64,000 nucleotides of DNA from Pseudorhodobacter turbinis (GTDB lineage Bacteria > Pseudomonadota > Alphaproteobacteria > Rhodobacterales > Rhodobacteraceae), in assembly GCF_005234135.1 (NCBI RefSeq), contig NZ_CP039964.1, forward strand, positions 496,001-560,000, given 5' to 3'. The notes beneath the pieces are model-generated. The model saw only the letters and a list, made by a program, of their open reading frames with translations. It did not search any database and was not told the origin of the DNA. Made by a program: the position numbers and the translations under genes. The stretch's first letter is position 1. Each line of letters starts with the position of its first letter. Positions 49,413 to 58,553 of this stretch are shown in pieces.

Positions 49413-52400
49413 GCTGCGGGCTCCCATGTATTGTTTCTGATTTCTTCAAGGATCGCGTCGAGCTCCCCTTTGAAGATTTTGTCAAAGCGCTTGTAGCCGC
49501 CGTGTTGCGCGAAGGGCGGATCGTCGAAGGCTTTGCGGTCGATGACGACTTGGCTCTTCATCTCATCTCCGATCTTAGAAAGCCAGCGTTGCTGAACGTC
49601 ATCAAGATCATGGGACGATAAAACCTTGCGAATGGCGGCGTCGACCCGCGTGCTGTAGGGGACCAGCGCATCGCCCAAGGCGGCCTGACGGATCAAACCA
49701 ATAATCGAGGCAGCAATATCTTCGTTGGTTTTGTCACGCCAAGCGGTTCTCAGGGCGCTTTCGGTGAAATGCCGCGCATCCAGCGCCATCCGCAGATCCT
49801 TGAGGCTTTCACGGGTCAGATCACGCGGTCTGGTCAGCACGAGGTTCAGGGCATCAATGCGGTTGGCATTTTCCCGGATGAATTCTTGAAAGGCATCGAT
49901 GAAGTCGGCGGGCTTGACGCCGTCGCCGTAGCCTCGGCTGACGCTGACTACTTCATCTTGGCCCGTGTAGATCGGGATGATTGGTGGTGCACCGCGATCC
50001 CCTTTGAAATCAAAGAAGGCCCCGAGACCAGGGCGTTCTTTCGTCCATATGCTTACAGCCGGTGTTTCGGTGGTCCTGAACCGTTTCAGGGTTTCTTCGG
50101 GCGTCTCTCCCGCCTGCGCGGTGTATTGTTGCCTGATGTCGTCATTCATCTTCCTCACTTTGCGAGAGAGTTTGACGGTGATCTGGTCAAGGATTTCATC
50201 TTGGTGGGTGGAGTCTTCTGCGTTTTCAAACCCGTCGAAAAGGGTTTCGAAAGTCACTGTAGGATTGACCACCACCGGGCGCATTTCTGTCATGGCTTGA
50301 AGGTTGGGGTACAAATCGACTGCATCGTAGATCTGGAAAGCGTCTTTTCCGATTTCGTCGCACTTGCGCGTCGCCCGGCCGATCATTTGGTCATACAAAA
50401 TCCGTGAATTGACGCGACGCAGGAAGACAAGGTTTTTGATGGCAGGCACATCGATGCCAGTTGTCAGAAGATCTACGGTGACAGCGATCCGCGGATCGCG
50501 CTCGTTTTTGTATTTCAAGATCATCTTATTCGGCTTGTCGATGGAGCCAGTCACTTTCTGGATCATGTCATCGCAGATATCGAGGCCTTCGTCGCGATAG
50601 GCCTGGCGGAGGCAAGCAACGATTTCATCAGCGTGATCGTCAGAGGCTGCGAATACAAGCGTTTTGCCCGCATCTGGGGAGGTAATATCAACTCGCCGTG
50701 CAATTTCTTCGGAAACGACTTTGTTGAACGTCGGGGTCCGGATTTTTCGATTAAAATGCTCGACTCGGAAATCCATCTGATCGGGCAATGTCGCGGTGTC
50801 GATTTCGCCTGTCTTGGGATCCAAAATATCGATCGTATCGCCTGCCTCCAAGGTAATTCCGGCTTTGCTCAGGGCCGTCTTTATCAGGTGGGGGGGATCA
50901 TGATCGACCAGCCAACCGTCGACGACGGCTTCGCGGTAACTGTAACGATAGATAGGTTCACCAAAGATTTCTGCAGTGTGAAGGGCGGGGGTTGCGGTTA
51001 GGCCGATCTTTACAGCGTCAAAGTATTCGACGACGCGGCGATACTTTGAGACGTAATCGTTTTGATCTCTGAAAGTGGTTTCAGCCGCACTCATTTCGCG
51101 ATCCAGCAGGTATCCCCGATGGCATTCATCGATCAGGATAAGATCATACTGATCGATTGGTGGTCTGTTCCTGGGCTCTTTCTCCAAGACGCGTTTTACA
51201 AGACTTTGGACGGTACAGATATCGATTTTAGCATCACGGTCTGTGCTGTGATCGTCGAGGCCCCGCAAACCGAATATCTCCGCAAATGTTTTTGCCCCGA
51301 CCATCCGTGTCGTCTCGAATGCGCTTTCCGCTTGTTCGCCCAATGCACTTCGATCGACGATGAAACAAACCCGCAAGAATCTCTTCGCTTCCAGCAAGCG
51401 ATAGATCATAGCGATGGCAAGCTTGGTTTTTCCGGTACCAGTCGCCATGGCGACAAGCATCTCGCGTCGTTCCTTCGCCAACCCTTCCTCTACGGCTTTA
51501 ATTGCTGCGATCTGATAGGGGCGCAATTCAAACCCGAAATTGAAAGGCTGGTCCGCGAGTTTGGCCTCAGCTGCCTCGCGGTCAACCTCCAATCGCTCTG
51601 AAAGTCCTTCTGGGGTAAACCATCCTTCGAGTGCACGGGCCGCATTTTTTGCGACGCGGGTATCTCGAAACCATATCCCGCTTTGGGTTTCCAAAGCCGG
51701 ATAGTAACTTCGCCCATTGGATGCGAAAATGAATGGAGCTTTGTGCTCGCCCCAAGGGCCGCCGGCGAATTTGAAACTTTCGGCTGGTTGGATGTCATGG
51801 GAATATCGTGTGGCTTGAACGTCAAGCGCTGACATTACGTTCTTCCGCTTTCTCTTAGCCTCGATAAGCCCAACCAGTGTGAGACCAACAAATAGCGCGT
51901 AATCGGCTGGGCCAGACGCTGTAGGCCATTCAGCAATAGCAATGTTCCTATTCCGCTCAGGTCTGGTGCCCGCTGCATACCTCAGCTCACCGCTGTCTGC
52001 CTCCCAGCCTGCCTGGCGAAGCTGTTCGTCGACGAGAAGTCTGGTGTCAGCTTCATCAAAATCCATATCCTTCGCCGAAGCAAAGGCTGCCTTGATGAAG
52101 GTTTGCGCGGACCCTGAAGGTCGTTTTTCACGCCCAATATTCTCCGCCTCAAGAGCAAGCTCTGCATAAATAGCTCTTTCTTCTTCGGCCAGGACGGCGC
52201 GCTGCTCTGCGTCAAGAGCTGCAGACTTGGCGTTTTGGGCAAATTCGGCTTGCTCAGAGGCTGCCAGAGACTGTTTATGTAGTTGCTGTCTCAGGTCCTC
52301 AACTTGTTGGCGTAGGTCCTCTGTGTCGTCTGCCGAAAGACTTGGCGGTATAAAGGGTATCGTCAACCCAGGTTTGTTCGTGACGGACGCTCGCAGCCAA

Positions 52401-52723
52401 ACACCGAGACGGTGACACAGCTTGATGGCTTCAAAGGCAAGACGTCGCTCACCCGAATGCCCGTGTACAGCTGCATTGCCTTCAATTCGCAAGTGATGCA
52501 GCACGTCGAGTATTTCGCTTGGTAAAAGGTCGTCTCGGCGAATTTTTCGAAGTGTGTCAGCGAATGTGTCACCGTCCTCTTGCATAGCGCCTGCGTTTTC
52601 GGCCACGAAATAGGTCATTCGCTCTGCAAACTGTCTGGTCTTGATCAGCGCTGTATTGGCGTCATCAACAAAGTACCGTTCGGCATGTGAGGCCAGAACC
52701 GATAACGGACGATCAATTTCCAT
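49409..52723 (-). CDS. hsdR: Type I restriction endonuclease subunit R
   Basis: This is a 1104-residue HsdR. Residues 1-110 are a DUF4145/HEPN-like domain (LPSEILDVLHHLRIEGNAAV), followed by a coiled coil (about 115-200). The nuclease domain has PADYALFVGLTLVGLIEAKR (D-x(n)-E-x-K). The helicase motor has Walker A VAMATGTGKTKLAIAM, LILIDECHRG, FAASDDHADEIVACLR and YDQMIGRATRKC. ATG 52723 is preferred over an upstream TTG (52768). The neighbouring hsdM is reduced to its first codons and no hsdS is present in the window, so this subunit cannot form a normal type I enzyme here. Confidence 0.88.
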   Translation of the reverse strand: MEIDRPLSVLASHAERYFVDDANTALIKTRQFAERMTYFVAENAGAMQEDGDTFADTLRKIRRDDLLPSEILDVLHHLRIEGNAAVHGHSGERRLAFEAIKLCHRLGVWLRASVTNKPGLTIPFIPPSLSADDTEDLRQQVEDLRQQLHKQSLAASEQAEFAQNAKSAALDAEQRAVLAEEERAIYAELALEAENIGREKRPSGSAQTFIKAAFASAKDMDFDEADTRLLVDEQLRQAGWEADSGELRYAAGTRPERNRNIAIAEWPTASGPADYALFVGLTLVGLIEAKRKRKNVMSALDVQATRYSHDIQPAESFKFAGGPWGEHKAPFIFASNGRSYYPALETQSGIWFRDTRVAKNAARALEGWFTPEGLSERLEVDREAAEAKLADQPFNFGFELRPYQIAAIKAVEEGLAKERREMLVAMATGTGKTKLAIAMIYRLLEAKRFLRVCFIVDRSALGEQAESAFETTRMVGAKTFAEIFGLRGLDDHSTDRDAKIDICTVQSLVKRVLEKEPRNRPPIDQYDLILIDECHRGYLLDREMSAAETTFRDQNDYVSKYRRVVEYFDAVKIGLTATPALHTAEIFGEPIYRYSYREAVVDGWLVDHDPPHLIKTALSKAGITLEAGDTIDILDPKTGEIDTATLPDQMDFRVEHFNRKIRTPTFNKVVSEEIARRVDITSPDAGKTLVFAASDDHADEIVACLRQAYRDEGLDICDDMIQKVTGSIDKPNKMILKYKNERDPRIAVTVDLLTTGIDVPAIKNLVFLRRVNSRILYDQMIGRATRKCDEIGKDAFQIYDAVDLYPNLQAMTEMRPVVVNPTVTFETLFDGFENAEDSTHQDEILDQITVKLSRKVRKMNDDIRQQYTAQAGETPEETLKRFRTTETPAVSIWTKERPGLGAFFDFKGDRGAPPIIPIYTGQDEVVSVSRGYGDGVKPADFIDAFQEFIRENANRIDALNLVLTRPRDLTRESLKDLRMALDARHFTESALRTAWRDKTNEDIAASIIGLIRQAALGDALVPYSTRVDAAIRKVLSSHDLDDVQQRWLSKIGDEMKSQVVIDRKAFDDPPFAQHGGYKRFDKIFKGELDAILEEIRNNTWEPAA

Positions 52724-53025
52724 TAAATGACTGAAATTTTGGCTCTCAAAATCCACGGATGTGTCCAAATGCTAAATACAACTGATAGCAGAATTCTCCA
52801 TATTTCAAAGGTTTGCAACCGTCAGAGCTTGCATCGATTTAATCGGAAGCTGAGTAGTCATAACAAAATACGATCATTCATCGTGTCTGCGTGTTTTTCA
52901 GACGTGTCCGGTCCGGGCTGGATTTATTAGTGTAGGTGGCATTGTGCCCTGGAGACAGGCTCCAGGACTTGGCCTGCGGCGGGGCTTATGCCCTTGTAGC
53001 GGGCACGCACCTGTCCGGCGCAGGG
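52724..53025. other. Intergenic region of the island
   Basis: No gene is seen. A small hairpin CCTGGAG/CTCCAGG (52948-52966) lies beyond the primase-like stop and may end that minus-strand transcript. AT-rich sequence near 52730-52900 should hold the hsdR promoter. Confidence 0.4.
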
Positions 53026-54318
53026 TTACTGTGATGGACTTATTTTATGGTGCCCTTGCTCATACCATTTCGAGCGTGATATCCCAGCCAATTGCCATGG
53101 TTTGCCCCGCGATGCTGAGTTTATTGCAAGCCATTCCTCTCGTGAGCATGCGCCTTGATCTCGTCGACGGTTTCTTTCACGGCCTGCCTTGCGCCGAGCC
53201 CGCTCCGTCTCAGAAAACGTTTGCTCGAGGCTGAGTTCGCAAGCCAGTGAATCCGAGATATTCAACAACTCCGCTACCTTGGCACCTGAGTAGTGCAAGC
53301 GACCGTCGAGGCCAGGGTCCGATGAGCATGACTCTTGCGCCTTCGTTTCAGCGCTTTTTATGATTCCAGAAATTTCGCGGCCTGATAGATCGAGGACGGC
53401 CACGGCCGCGATACGACGAACATGAGTTTCAATTTCAGACGCGGGTCCAGTGTGAGTGAGGCAAGTTGCGAGGAGGTGAAGAAAGGTGTTCCGGTGACCC
53501 AAGGGCACACGTCCACCCCAATGAACGACAATTTTATCCAGATCACGCGCGATCATGGTAAAGCGAGCCTTTGGTGTGAGACCGCGTCGATTTTCCTGTG
53601 TGGTTGCGACTGTACCTTTCTTCTTTAGTTGCCTTATTTCCTTTAACTTACGGCGTGTTGGTCGCCCAGATGCGATAAAGATGCAGTCTGAAAGAACATC
53701 AAATTTATATCGGCGAAGCGTTCCATCCATTGTCCGGACTTCCGTTCCAGACTTGAGATTGATGGTTCCGGGAACCCGAAACACTCTCGCGCAATCGCTG
53801 CAGGCGCTGTCCGCGCCCATGTGTCGGAACAGCTTTATAAGGGCTTGCATCGTAGCGCTCCATCTGGAACGTGCCTTTGCTGGAAGTGGTTCCAGCAGCC
53901 AGATTGCGGCAAGTCCGCGTCCTGTTGAAATTAATACCGAGGGTTGAGGTAAATTCTTTGCTCTCAAATCAGAGGCAAAGCTGCCGGCCCAATGGTCCGG
54001 TAATTGATTACTTCCTGGCAGTGTATGGACATCCAAATCAAGGTATAGAGCATTGAATTGGGCTAACCGGCTACTGGTTCGTGGACCATTAAAACGGTTC
54101 AAACTAACGTAGGTGCTTTCATCAAGTAGAGCGTCGACAATGACCGGAGCAGTGTCCACAGAATAGGTCTTTGTTATGGTCTCGTTGCGACTTCTAATTA
54201 GGACAAATGAAACTTTTCCCACCCCGTCGGTTGGGTGAAGTAGGCGAATATAGTCCGCGGCTGTCAGATCGGCGGCGGCTGGAGCATTGTCATGTTGATT
54301 GGTGGATAAGTGTTTCAT
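53026..54318 (-). CDS. Primase-like replication protein of an integrated element
   Basis: This is a 430-residue protein resembling RepB/AEP-type primases of plasmids and integrative elements. The catalytic acidic pair lies in AQFNALYLDLDVHTLPG, with QPSVLISTGRGLAAIWLLEP and FRVPGTINLKSGTEV, the usual order in this family. The C-terminal half has GHRNTFLHLLATCLTHTGPA and ends in a HTH-like WQLAGISRSKWYEQG. It would start replication of the excised element in the cytoplasm. ATG 54318 follows a short gap from the integrase, which is 186 bp upstream on the same strand. No relaxase is present in the window. Confidence 0.75.
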   Translation of the reverse strand: MKHLSTNQHDNAPAAADLTAADYIRLLHPTDGVGKVSFVLIRSRNETITKTYSVDTAPVIVDALLDESTYVSLNRFNGPRTSSRLAQFNALYLDLDVHTLPGSNQLPDHWAGSFASDLRAKNLPQPSVLISTGRGLAAIWLLEPLPAKARSRWSATMQALIKLFRHMGADSACSDCARVFRVPGTINLKSGTEVRTMDGTLRRYKFDVLSDCIFIASGRPTRRKLKEIRQLKKKGTVATTQENRRGLTPKARFTMIARDLDKIVVHWGGRVPLGHRNTFLHLLATCLTHTGPASEIETHVRRIAAVAVLDLSGREISGIIKSAETKAQESCSSDPGLDGRLHYSGAKVAELLNISDSLACELSLEQTFSETERARRKAGRERNRRRDQGACSREEWLAINSASRGKPWQLAGISRSKWYEQGHHKISPSQ

Positions 54319-54504
54319 CCCCGGGAATTGGTTCCGAACGTACTACTTCGGAAACGGAATGGTCAGCAAACTTTGGTGGGGTGTTAATTCCCGGTCAAAA
54401 AGGTATAAAATTCCCAATACCTGAAATTATCTGACTATGGTCCCCGCGCATCGCAATGAATGACCCCCACCCAATAAATGGATGGAGGTCTTAATTTTTG
54501 ACAA

Positions 54505-55659
54505 TTAGAGTGGCGCAAATAGTATGGGCCACCACTTCCAGCCTTCGTATTTGTCGCCTTCCTGTTCAATATGAATGTAACGGCTGAGGCTTCCATCCGG
54601 TGAATGGCCAGTATATTTCAGAATTTTGTCACGACTGCCGCCTCCAATGCCGATCTCGAAAAAACGCGAAATTGCGTCGTGACGCAAATCATGAAAGTGC
54701 AAGTCGATGATTCCCAAGATCTTGCAGGCTTCAGTGAATAGGCGACTGATGGTGTCCGAGTGGAAAGGGAAAATGCGCTCGTCAGATCGCGGCATAGACG
54801 CGATGATTTTCATCCCCTCTTCTGTGATCCAAGTCTCCACATCATTGCCGACTGTTTCGCGAGGATGTTTCATGTTGCGAAGGGTGAGCCGCGCCTTATT
54901 GATATTAAAATCAGCCCAGGGGACCAAAGATAGCGCCTTCTGGCGGTGAGCCAAAGCAATGGCCGCTCCAATCACTTTGTGCATCGGGATGCGACGATTA
55001 TCGGCTCGATAGTTGTCGTAGAAGTAAGCCATCAACTTATCCATTTCATCGAGTGTCGGTCGACGGTTTCTCTTCGCTGAACGCGCGACTAAGCCTTGAT
55101 GACTGAGGGAACGGCTCGCCGTTTCGAAGTCACCGATCGACATCGTAATGCTACTAATTGGACCGCCGTAAAGAACGACAGCGCGCAGAGTGGCCATATA
55201 TGAATTGACTGTCTGCGGCAGACGTGGCTTCAGCGCGTAATGCTCTGGGCTGTCTTTTCTGGGGTCAGCTGGTGGAGCTTGCACTCCGATGAGCAGGTCT
55301 TTTGCCAAGCTGAAAAAGGTGTGGGCGTCAGTATCCTCAACAGAAATTTTCCCGAAATCAAGGCGCTGAAGATATGCAAGATTAGCAGATTTCGTCTTTC
55401 CAAATGTGTTGGGAGATGCATCACAATAGTCAGCTATAACATCGGACCAAGTTTTCCGTTTCCTCAAATGTATTATTTTATCGACAGCACCTTTGGTTTT
55501 TAGCTCACTTTCACGTTTTTTGACCCAACGTTTTGCTGATTGCTCACTCATGAAGGTTTCAGTCATTGTTAGGATAACTTTACCCTTTTTCTTCTTTCTG
55601 ATGATAGCAGTATAGCTCTGCGAACCGTCTTTTTTCTCGCGCTTCATGATGGTTCCCAT
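54505..55659 (-). CDS. Tyrosine-type site-specific integrase
   Basis: This is a 384-residue tyrosine recombinase. The catalytic residues are visible: R of AIALAHRQKALSLV near residue 245, HDLRHDAISRFFE near 325, TGHSPDGSLSRYIH with the nucleophile Y near 360. The N-terminal DNA-arm domain is lysine rich (IIRKKKKGKVILTMTETFMS). It stands directly before the 5' end of dusA on the opposite strand, the position of dusA-type integrating elements. The attachment site is therefore expected in or next to the first codons of dusA. It could excise the island between metQ and dusA. Confidence 0.9.
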   Translation of the reverse strand: MGTIMKREKKDGSQSYTAIIRKKKKGKVILTMTETFMSEQSAKRWVKKRESELKTKGAVDKIIHLRKRKTWSDVIADYCDASPNTFGKTKSANLAYLQRLDFGKISVEDTDAHTFFSLAKDLLIGVQAPPADPRKDSPEHYALKPRLPQTVNSYMATLRAVVLYGGPISSITMSIGDFETASRSLSHQGLVARSAKRNRRPTLDEMDKLMAYFYDNYRADNRRIPMHKVIGAAIALAHRQKALSLVPWADFNINKARLTLRNMKHPRETVGNDVETWITEEGMKIIASMPRSDERIFPFHSDTISRLFTEACKILGIIDLHFHDLRHDAISRFFEIGIGGGSRDKILKYTGHSPDGSLSRYIHIEQEGDKYEGWKWWPILFAPL

Positions 55660-55793
55660 CGGAATTCCCTCTCAAATGTATGTTTCGGTATTCGGGAAAT
55701 CGGCTCAGAACTCGGTGCGCGGTTGAATCTATGTTTATGGTTCGATATCTCAACATCGAAGCATTGGCGGATCCATTTCGCGACGCGTGCAAA

Positions 55794-55819
55794 GGCCGTT
55801 TCCATGATGGAAAACGGCC
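55794..55819. repeat. Inverted repeat 1 in the integrase-dusA region
   Basis: GGCCGTTTCCAT pairs with ATGGAAAACGGCC (one extra A) around a single G. It lies between the integrase start and dusA, in the leader of the integrase gene. Confidence 0.55.
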
Positions 55820-55855
55820 CGGTGGACCGCGGGCGCGGCGGTGTAACATTTCAAG

Positions 55856-55882
55856 CTCAGTGCAACAATTTGTTGCACTGAG
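55856..55882. repeat. Inverted repeat 2 in the integrase-dusA region
   Basis: A perfect 11 bp stem CTCAGTGCAAC / GTTGCACTGAG encloses AATTT, 48 bp before the dusA start. It may bind a regulator or the integrase. Confidence 0.6.
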
Positions 55883-55929
55883 GGCAAAAATAGGGGCAAA
55901 CGCACCCCAAATCGAAGAAAACGGAAAAG

Positions 55930-56952
55930 GTGACTGAGTTGGGAAAGCCAATAAAACAAGGGGATTCGGATGTAGCGCGCGCTGCACGCCTGTCCGTTGC
56001 ACCCATGATGGATTGGACGGATCAGCATTGCCGGTACTTTCACCGCCTGATGACCCGGAATGCGATGCTCTATACTGAGATGGTGACAGCGCCAGCGGTG
56101 ATACATGGGCCTCGGGAACGGCTTTTGGGGTATGGCGGGGATGAGCATCCTGTTGCCTTGCAGCTTGGCGGATCGGACCCGCAGGAACTGGCACAGGCGG
56201 TGCGCTTGGCGAGGCCTTACGGTTATGACGAGGTGAACCTCAATGTGGGCTGCCCGTCGGACCGCGTGCAATCGGGGTGTTTTGGTGCGGTGCTCATGGA
56301 ACGTCCGCAACTGGTGGCCGATTGCGTCAGGGCGATGCAGGCAGAGACGGATGTGCCCGTGACAGTGAAATGCCGGATTGGTGTGGATGACCAAGACCCT
56401 GCAACGGTCTTGCCTGCATTTTTGGAAACAGTTGCGGGCGCAGGGGTATCCCATTTTATCATCCATGCGCGCAAGGCATGGCTCAAGGGGTTGTCGCCCA
56501 AGGAAAACCGCGAGGTTCCGCCTTTGGATTACCCGCTGGTGGTGCGAATGAAAGAAGAATTCCCCGAACTTACGGTCTGCATCAATGGCGGGGTTGCCTC
56601 GCTTGATCTGGCGCGGGATTTGCTGGGGCAGGGGCTTGACGGGGTGATGATCGGGCGGGCGGCCTATCATGATCCGGCTTCGGTTTTGATCGGGGCGGAT
56701 GCGCTTTGGGGGGATGGTCCCGGTCCGGATGCATTTGAGGTGGCAGCGGTGATGCGCCCCTATATCGCGGATCATCTGGCTGCCGGTCGGCGTTTACATC
56801 AAATCACACGACATATGTTGGGGCTGTTTCACGGGCGGCCCGGCGCGCGGGCATGGCGACGTGTCTTGTCTGAAGGGGCCAGCCGTGAGGGGGCGGGGCT
56901 GGATGTGTTCAATGCGGCCCTTGCCGAGGTGGAAAACCAAATCTTGCAATAA
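55930..56952 (+). CDS. dusA: tRNA-dihydrouridine synthase A
   Basis: This is a 340-residue FMN-dependent enzyme that reduces uridine to dihydrouridine in the tRNA D-loop (positions 20/20a in DusA). The core motifs are RLSVAPMMDWTDQHCRYFHR, LQLGGSDPQELAQAVRLA, YDEVNLNVGCPSDRVQSGCF (with catalytic C), VPVTVKCRIGVDD and INGGVASLDLARDLLGQGLD. GTG 55930 is used. The first 19 codons before RLSVAP are variable and probably derive from the inserted element, which reconstitutes the gene 5' end. It appears intact and functional. Confidence 0.93.
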   Translation: MTELGKPIKQGDSDVARAARLSVAPMMDWTDQHCRYFHRLMTRNAMLYTEMVTAPAVIHGPRERLLGYGGDEHPVALQLGGSDPQELAQAVRLARPYGYDEVNLNVGCPSDRVQSGCFGAVLMERPQLVADCVRAMQAETDVPVTVKCRIGVDDQDPATVLPAFLETVAGAGVSHFIIHARKAWLKGLSPKENREVPPLDYPLVVRMKEEFPELTVCINGGVASLDLARDLLGQGLDGVMIGRAAYHDPASVLIGADALWGDGPGPDAFEVAAVMRPYIADHLAAGRRLHQITRHMLGLFHGRPGARAWRRVLSEGASREGAGLDVFNAALAEVENQILQ

Positions 56953-57025
56953 TCGCGCGGGCCACTGGTGTTGCCGACAGCGCGGGGCTATTCATTGCAA
57001 AACTTTGTCAAAAAGGCCGTATGAT

Positions 57026-57844
57026 ATGCCCGATCTTGCAACGCTTTTGCCGATGTTGGCCCTGCTGATGGCGATTGGCGCCTTTGCCGGTGTGATTGCC
57101 GGGTTGTTGGGCGTGGGGGGCGGGATTGTTCTGGTGCCTGCGTTCTTTTACGCCTTCAGCCATCTGGGCTATGACGGGCCGGAACTGATGCGAGTGTGCC
57201 TTGCGACATCGCTGGCGACGATCATCGTGACCTCGGCCCGCTCGGTTATGGCGCATAACAAGAAGGGCGCGGTGGAATGGGATGTGCTGCGCCGCTGGTG
57301 GCCGTTTATCGGGACTGGCGCGGTGTTGGGGATGCTGGTGGTGTCTTCGCTGCGATCCACCACTTTGCAGATCATCTTTGGCGTGTTGGCGCTGGGGGCG
57401 GGGCTTTATATGGCGCTTGGCAAGTCGCATTGGCGCTTGGGGCAAACCATGCCTGTGGGGGCAAAACGTGCGGGTGTCGGTGCCGCGGTCGGGTTTTTCT
57501 CGGTGTTGATGGGGATCGGGGGCGGGTCTTTTGGCGTGCCTTTGATGACGCTTTACAACATTACGATCCACCGGGCAGTGGCCACGGCGGCGGGCTTTGG
57601 CATCATCATTGCCGTGCCTTCGGTGGTGGGGTTCTTGTTTGTCCATATCGACAATGCACCGCCCTTTAGCGTGGGGGCGGTGAACCTGCCGGCCTTTGGC
57701 GTGGTGATCGCGATGACCTTGCTAACTGCGCCCATCGGGGCAGGGCTGGCGCATAAGATGGACCCCGCACCGCTGAAACGGGTGTTTGCGGTGTTTATCA
57801 CCTTGGTTGCGCTGAATATGTTGCGCAAGGTGATGATGGGTTAA
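57026..57844 (+). CDS. TSUP-family (TauE/SafE) anion permease
   Basis: This is a 272-residue membrane protein of the TSUP family with two homologous halves. It has ALLMAIGAFAGVIAGLLGVG and GGIVLVPAFFYAFSHLG, then AAVGFFSVLMGIGGGSFGVP and GLAHKMDPAPLKRVFAVFIT. Members export or import sulfite, sulfoacetate or similar anions. ATG 57026 is set by the first helix; a longer upstream frame overlaps dusA and is not credible. It lies 73 bp after dusA. Its stop overlaps the convergent DUF1289 gene by a few bases. Confidence 0.88.
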   Translation: MPDLATLLPMLALLMAIGAFAGVIAGLLGVGGGIVLVPAFFYAFSHLGYDGPELMRVCLATSLATIIVTSARSVMAHNKKGAVEWDVLRRWWPFIGTGAVLGMLVVSSLRSTTLQIIFGVLALGAGLYMALGKSHWRLGQTMPVGAKRAGVGAAVGFFSVLMGIGGGSFGVPLMTLYNITIHRAVATAAGFGIIIAVPSVVGFLFVHIDNAPPFSVGAVNLPAFGVVIAMTLLTAPIGAGLAHKMDPAPLKRVFAVFITLVALNMLRKVMMG

Positions 57845-58074
57845 CGCGATTTAAGGCGCGCGCTGCGCCCGCCGCGGCGTATGGCCAGTAGTTTTGCGCG
57901 TTCGGGCAAGGCCGCCATAACCTCGCGGCGCGCCTCGGGGGTCATTTTGGACCAAGCGCCAATTTCATCCATGCTGCGATAACAGCCAACGCAAATCCGT
58001 GCCTCAGGTTGGATGACGCACAGCTTTACACAGGGGCTTTCGATTTCGTCGCGCGTCCAGATTTCATCTGTCAT
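57841..58074 (-). CDS. DUF1289 protein
   Basis: This is a 77-residue cytosolic protein with the DUF1289 cysteine pattern [20 protein letters not shown] (four cysteines, a likely zinc or Fe-S site) and [19 protein letters not shown]. The function is unknown. It overlaps the upstream ruvX gene by four bases on the same strand and is probably cotranscribed with it and ccmI, an order common in alphaproteobacteria. Confidence 0.85.
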   Translation of the reverse strand: MTDEIWTRDEIESPCVKLCVIQPEARICVGCYRSMDEIGAWSKMTPEARREVMAALPERAKLLAIRRGGRSARLKSR

Positions 58075-58553
58075 ACCTGCCCCCGCTTGATATGCGCCAG
58101 CCGGTCCAGCGCGCCTTGCAAGATATAGCCGGCGGCGACGTGATCAATCAGCTCTTTGCGACGTTTGCGCGACATATCCGCCTCGATCATCGCGCGTTCG
58201 GCGGCGACGGTGGACAGGCGTTCATCCCAATAGACCAAGGGCAGCGGGCACAGCCGCGCAAGGTTGCGGGCAAAGGCACGGGTGGCCTGCACGCGCGGCC
58301 CCTCAGAGCCGTCCATATTGCGCGGCAGGCCAAGGACCAGCCCCACCACCTCACGCGCCTCTAGCAGTTTGATAAGCGCATCGGCATCGACGGTGAATTT
58401 CACCCGCCGGATGGTCAGCACAGGGGTTGCCACGCCGCGCATCCGGTCCGATATCGCCACGCCGATGGTCTTGTCACCAAAATCAAGCCCCGCGAGCGCG
58501 CCCATTGGCGGCAGCAGCGGTGCCAGATCCTCCATCAACTCGAACTGGCTCAT
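58071..58553 (-). CDS. ruvX: Holliday junction resolvase-like protein RuvX (YqgF)
   Basis: This is a 160-residue RNase H-fold protein of the YqgF family: [40 protein letters not shown] and [20 protein letters not shown] with conserved acidic residues. It acts in 16S rRNA 5' processing and possibly on Holliday junctions. The start overlaps the ccmI stop by ATGA, and the stop overlaps DUF1289, which indicates a coupled ccmI-ruvX-DUF1289 operon. Confidence 0.9.
   Translation of the reverse strand: MSQFELMEDLAPLLPPMGALAGLDFGDKTIGVAISDRMRGVATPVLTIRRVKFTVDADALIKLLEAREVVGLVLGLPRNMDGSEGPRVQATRAFARNLARLCPLPLVYWDERLSTVAAERAMIEADMSRKRRKELIDHVAAGYILQGALDRLAHIKRGQV

Noticed and set aside
53000..53045. 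Segment resembling the dusA start (GCACGC, CTGTCCG, TGATGGA in similar order)
   Set aside because: The matching blocks are short, spaced differently and overlap the primase-like stop, so it is not a convincing att copy.
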